Below, piece after piece: positions 60,812-64,000 of a stretch of DNA of 64,000 nucleotides. A model generated the notes under the pieces. That model was not told where the DNA came from, ran no database searches, and saw only the letters and a list, made by a program, of their open reading frames with translations. The position numbers and the translations under genes were made by a program. Origin of the DNA: Planctomycetota bacterium (GTDB taxonomy: Bacteria; Planctomycetota; UBA8742; UBA2392); the NCBI GenBank assembly GCA_020848275.1, contig JADLAK010000101.1, forward strand, positions 25,083 through 89,082, given 5' to 3'. How positions within the stretch are numbered: the stretch's first letter is position 1; each line of letters opens with the position of its first letter.

Positions 60812-63688
60812 ATGGGCCTTCGCATAAATACCAACGTTAACAGCATGACGGCGCTGTCGAATCTGCGCCGCAACGACCGCGCCCAGCAGCAGTCGCTGGA
60901 GCGGCTCTCGACAGGCCTGCGCATCAACCGCGCCAGTGACGACCCCTCGGGGCTCGTGATTTCCGAAAAGCTGCGCTCGCAGATTTCGGGCCTGAAGAAG
61001 GCGCTCGAAAACACGCAGAACGACATCAACCTGATCAACACCGCCGAAAGCGCGCTGCAGGAAATCAGCGATGTGCTGACCAACATGCGCAGCAGCGTGA
61101 TTTTCGCGATGAACACGGGCTTTGCGACCGGCGAGCAAATCGCCGCCGAGCAGGACCGAGTCAACCAGTCGCTGGTCGCCATCGACCGCATCGCGCAGGG
61201 CACGCGCTTTGCCAGCCGCGGCCTGCTCAACGGCGAAAGCGATTTCCTGGTGCAGAAGACCAACGGCGGTGCGTTCGACGACCTTGCCGTCCGCAGCGTG
61301 CGCCTCGCGCCCGGGGCCGAGTCGCAGACCTTCAAGGTCAACGTCAGCCAGCTTGCCGAGCGCGCGACACTCGTGACCAACTTCGGCACCGACTCCACCG
61401 AGACGATCACCGACTTCAACGGCGGCAACTCCGCCGACTTCGTGACGCTGCGCGTCCGCGGCGCCAAGGGCAGCGAAGACATCCAGCTTGGCAACGGCAG
61501 CACGATCCAGGACCTGATGAACGCCGTGAACCAGAACAGCGCGGCGACGGGCGTTTATGCGGCGGCCTTCCGGCCGATCAGCCTCGATTCCGGCAGCGCT
61601 GAAATGGTGGTCCCGGGCGCGGCCAACGGCATCCAGATGAGCGGCCCGGGGCAGGATCTCGTATTCGGCGTGCAGGTCGGCAACGGCCCGATCCAGACCA
61701 TTGTCGTCAACAGCGGCGCGGGCGATGACCTCGTTGACGCCGGCGAACTCGAAACCGCGCTGGTTGCGGCGGACCCGAATTTCCAGGTCTATTCGAAGGA
61801 CGGCAACCTGCACATCCGCAACGCGTCGGCGGGCTTCAAATTCACCGGGGCGCAGAACGTGCGCACCTTCACGCTGACCGCCGCGCAGATGTCGAGCATG
61901 TTCCTCGAAACGGAAGGCGGTTCCGGAGCGGGCTTTGGCGACACGACGCCCATCGGCTTTGACGTTGACGGCGACGGGGTGATTGCGGCGGGCGAGCAGT
62001 TCACGTTCGCCAACACCGGCGGCCCCAGCGTTGACACGCCCCAGGACGTCGAGGCGCTTGCGGCGGCCATTCGCGGCCTGGCGGACCTTGGCGGCAACGC
62101 GGCCGTCCACGTTGACGACGACGGCAACCTCGTCGTGGTTGACACCACGGGCACTACGCTGGGCTCGGTTGATCCCGGCACCGTCGGCATCGTCAACGCA
62201 GCGGCGGATGACGACGTGACGAATGCGGCGCTCAACGGCACGCAGAACGTCAGCAGCTACAAGACCGACCTGCCGAAATTCGGCATCAATGGCGAAGTCG
62301 GCATCGCCAAGGACGAAGCGGTCAGTTTCATCAACTTCGAAGTCCCGGCTGACTTCGTGACGCCCGCGGGCGAACTTGCGATCTCTGTCGCGGCGGTTTC
62401 CGGCGGCACGCTGGACTTCTCGATCACCGACTTCAACAACGGCGGCGGCATTGACATCTCGGCCACCGACGTAGGCGGCGACGGGTTCATCGGCCTGTCG
62501 GACATCCAGGCGGCGCTCGATGCGACCATCAACACCAACGATACGCTGGGCGACTACGACGGCCGCACGCGCTACCAGGCTTACTTCGACCCGGCCGGCG
62601 GCCTGAGCATCGTCGACCGCTTTGGCGGGACCTTCACCGTGGCGGAAGACAGCGGCGGCGACACCGACATGCAGTCCATCTTCGGCCGCCCGAGCAGCGC
62701 CAGCACCAGCAACTACGAACGCGTTGCGCTGTACAGCACCGAGTTCGGCGCGGCGCAGCTTGTCAGCATCGAAGACGTCACCGCGCAGGGCAGCGACGTC
62801 ACGCTCAAGAACGCGCTCAACGGCGGCGTGCAGATTTCGACCACGGGCCGCGACGGCCTTGGCGCAATCGCCGGCACCAGCAACACGACGAAGGGGCTTG
62901 CCGGCGCCAAGCTTGAGGGCATCGGCAAGGACGTCAAAGGCAACGTCTCGGGCATGGCGTTTACCGGCCACGGCTTCCACGTGGACTTCGTTACCAGCGC
63001 GCTCGACGTCGAGTTCGACCTGGCCGAGAATTTCGGCCTGGCGGGCGAAGTCGGCCAGCAGGCCGACGCCAGCCGCTTCGGCTTTGCGGTGACCGCGGCC
63101 GTGGACGGCGGCGGCGCCCTCAGTCCGCTGTACGCGGGCGTACGCCTTCCCAACGGCTACGTTGAACAGGTGGAGTTCACGGTGCTGGAGAACCTGCCGG
63201 GCGGGCCTGTCGGCAGTTCTGGCATGCATTTCCAGATTCGCGAAACCAATAGTGCGGCGGACAACCTGTGGCTTGGCATCCGCCAGATTTCGACCGGGAC
63301 GCTGGGCCTGCAGCGCACGCCGGAAATGCCGGATTCGCTGGGCTACCCGGGCGGCTCACTCAATACGCTGCGCACGGGTGCGGGCAACGACCTGACGCAG
63401 AACCCGAGTAACGCGCTGGAAATCATGGATAACGCCATCGACCAGATCACCGGCCTGCGCAGCTTCCTGGGTTCCGTCAGCGCCGACACCCTGCAACGCA
63501 ACCTCAACAGCGTGGGCGTCGAGGTCGAGAACCTGGCGGGCGCGGAAAGCTACATCCGCGACCTGGATTTCGCCGAGGAAACGATCAACTTCACCAAGGC
63601 GCAGATCCTGTTCCAGGCCAGCACCTCGGTGCTGTCGGCGGCCAACAGCATCCCGCAGGCGGTCTTGAGCCTGCTGCAGGGCGTGTAA
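60812..63688 (+). CDS. fliC: Very large flagellin
   Basis: A 958-residue flagellin from the ATG at 60812 (AAGGAGG 7 nt upstream). The N-terminal D0/D1 (1-140) is classic: RINTNVNSMTALSNL, RLSTGLRINRASDDPSGLVISEKLR, and the C-terminal D1/D0 (about 870-958) ends TINFTKAQILFQASTSVLS. Between lie about 700 residues of Gly/Asp/Asn/Thr-rich outer domains (D2 and beyond) with calcium-type patterns such as DVDGDGVIAAGE and DDDGNLVV, about twice the usual flagellin size. No chaperone or assembly gene is adjacent, so this copy is an isolated filament gene. A strong terminator follows. Confidence 0.95.
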   Translation: MGLRINTNVNSMTALSNLRRNDRAQQQSLERLSTGLRINRASDDPSGLVISEKLRSQISGLKKALENTQNDINLINTAESALQEISDVLTNMRSSVIFAMNTGFATGEQIAAEQDRVNQSLVAIDRIAQGTRFASRGLLNGESDFLVQKTNGGAFDDLAVRSVRLAPGAESQTFKVNVSQLAERATLVTNFGTDSTETITDFNGGNSADFVTLRVRGAKGSEDIQLGNGSTIQDLMNAVNQNSAATGVYAAAFRPISLDSGSAEMVVPGAANGIQMSGPGQDLVFGVQVGNGPIQTIVVNSGAGDDLVDAGELETALVAADPNFQVYSKDGNLHIRNASAGFKFTGAQNVRTFTLTAAQMSSMFLETEGGSGAGFGDTTPIGFDVDGDGVIAAGEQFTFANTGGPSVDTPQDVEALAAAIRGLADLGGNAAVHVDDDGNLVVVDTTGTTLGSVDPGTVGIVNAAADDDVTNAALNGTQNVSSYKTDLPKFGINGEVGIAKDEAVSFINFEVPADFVTPAGELAISVAAVSGGTLDFSITDFNNGGGIDISATDVGGDGFIGLSDIQAALDATINTNDTLGDYDGRTRYQAYFDPAGGLSIVDRFGGTFTVAEDSGGDTDMQSIFGRPSSASTSNYERVALYSTEFGAAQLVSIEDVTAQGSDVTLKNALNGGVQISTTGRDGLGAIAGTSNTTKGLAGAKLEGIGKDVKGNVSGMAFTGHGFHVDFVTSALDVEFDLAENFGLAGEVGQQADASRFGFAVTAAVDGGGALSPLYAGVRLPNGYVEQVEFTVLENLPGGPVGSSGMHFQIRETNSAADNLWLGIRQISTGTLGLQRTPEMPDSLGYPGGSLNTLRTGAGNDLTQNPSNALEIMDNAIDQITGLRSFLGSVSADTLQRNLNSVGVEVENLAGAESYIRDLDFAEETINFTKAQILFQASTSVLSAANSIPQAVLSLLQGV

Positions 63689-63697
63689 CCGATGTGC

Positions 63698-63717
63698 GGG
63701 CGACGCATGCGTCGCCC
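63698..63717 (+). other. 20-bp perfect palindrome after flagellin
   Basis: GGGCGACGCATGCGTCGCCC, followed by CTACAAAAAGC. It precedes the true terminator by 16 nt and shares its GGGCGACG core with the hairpins at 20888, 34368, 47064 and 51575. Confidence 0.7.
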
Positions 63718-63733
63718 CTACAAAAAGCATTCC

Positions 63734-63769
63734 CCGGCGCGAGGATCACCTCGCGCCGGTCTTATTTTT
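63734..63769 (+). terminator. Flagellin terminator
   Basis: 11-bp perfect stem CCGGCGCGAGG-ATCA-CCTCGCGCCGG followed by TCTTATTTTT. Confidence 0.93.
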
Positions 63770-63887
63770 GGCCTAACAGCCCCGCATGTAAACGCAGGGT
63801 GCCGTTCACAAATGACGTTGCCCCGAAAGGCACCCCGGCATCACCGCCCAATGCTGCGGGATTAGTGCGATCAGAGATGGGATGAGT

Positions 63888-63975
63888 GGGCCGGTCTCCC
63901 GACGGGATGCACTATTGTGCTCCCAAGGAACGCGCTCGAAGCGCAACGGGCTTTAAGCCCAAAGGAGACCGACCC
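63888..63975 (+). promoter_or_regulatory. Structured leader hiding the ribosome binding site
   Basis: GGGCCGGTCTCC (63888-63899) pairs with GGAGACCGACCC (63964-63975) at 11 of 12 positions and so buries AAGGAG, the ribosome binding site of the ATG at 63976. Three hairpins lie inside: GGGATGCAC/GTGCTCCC, GCGC-TCGAA-GCGC and GGGCT-TTA-AGCCC. The layout is a four-way junction. Upstream (63770-63887) GGGTGCC can pair with GGCACCC; nothing else is recognised there. A riboswitch or thermosensor is possible; the motif matches none that I know. Confidence 0.6.
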
Positions 63976-64000
63976 ATGAAGAAGTTTACTAAGCACAAAT
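63976..64000 (+). CDS. Start of a gene cut by the window end
   Basis: ATG at 63976 after AAAGGAG; only MKKFTKHK is visible. The lysine-rich start could be the n-region of a signal peptide. No function can be given. Confidence 0.6.

Noticed and set aside
60797..63229. 810-codon open frame antisense to flagellin
   Set aside because: High GC and regular codon use in flagellin open the reverse frame; no start signal and no recognisable protein.
63770..63890. Cyclic-di-GMP (GEMM) riboswitch after flagellin
   Set aside because: A few words recall it (ACGCA, GGGTGCC, GCCCC) but the conserved core and tetraloop receptor could not be aligned.

Overview
The window is about 64 kb of a GC-rich chromosome from a Gram-negative, flagellated, type IV pilus-bearing bacterium. 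The mix of genes (lipoproteins with lipoboxes, an RND pump, a membrane pyrophosphatase, a Hanks-type kinase preceded by a small helical domain, a DUF3501/rubrerythrin cluster, and intergenic space full of short-word inverted repeats) suggests the PVC superphylum, most likely Planctomycetota. No rRNA or other strong marker is present, so this placement is an inference. No CRISPR array, rRNA or replication origin was seen.

Layout. 1-5.4 kb: type IV pilus motor operon on the minus strand (TPR lipoprotein, pilB, pilT, pilC, closed by a UUCG-loop terminator). 5.6-10.9 kb: one 1756-residue secreted repeat protein with a C-terminal membrane anchor. 11-20.9 kb: cytochrome c', a serine/threonine kinase with a small partner, AmrS-like radical SAM enzyme, a REP/RAYT unit, Maf, a YkgJ protein, an ECF sigma factor with a membrane PDZ partner, UppS and a GNAT enzyme. 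20.9-29.2 kb: an H+/Na+ pyrophosphatase with a long charged insert, tRNA-Ala, a GIY-YIG gene with a structured leader, and a large hybrid histidine kinase. 29.3-31.0 kb: an IS1595-type transposon. 31-35.3 kb: EamA transporter, DUF3501, Fe-S oxidoreductase, rubrerythrin and PerR/Fur regulator, a peroxide-stress cluster with a Per-box-like operator. 35.4-40.5 kb: RND pump and a TetR-adaptor fusion. 40.5-47.5 kb: a nucleotidyltransferase, a two-domain glycosyltransferase, a sugar epimerase, and small hypothetical genes. 47.6-60.6 kb: uvrB, lipoproteins, dxr, nadB, serS, an amidohydrolase, ribBA. 60.8-63.7 kb: a very large flagellin, followed by a structured leader and the first codons of another gene.

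The most unusual object is the 1.7-kb transposon at 29304-31010. Its 21-bp terminal inverted repeats match at 20 positions and are flanked by a GCGAATTTC direct repeat. Besides its DDE transposase it carries two tiny basic ORFs, strong RNA hairpins and a tRNA-like gene. That gene folds as a leucine-type (class II) tRNA but has a UGG (proline) anticodon and an oversized 34-nt variable arm. If expressed and leucylated it would read proline codons as leucine.

A second theme is small genes wrapped in inverted repeats: a HUH transposase between two inverted REP palindromes with a third copy nearby; a frameshifted GxxExxY gene between CACGAAA-type word repeats; a GIY-YIG gene behind a long hairpin; and two unknown genes (44314-44967 and 58802-59161) each bracketed by matching inverted repeats. 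Other notable items are the TetR regulator fused in frame to an RND membrane-fusion protein with its own operators upstream, and a four-way-junction leader that would hide the ribosome binding site of the last, truncated gene.
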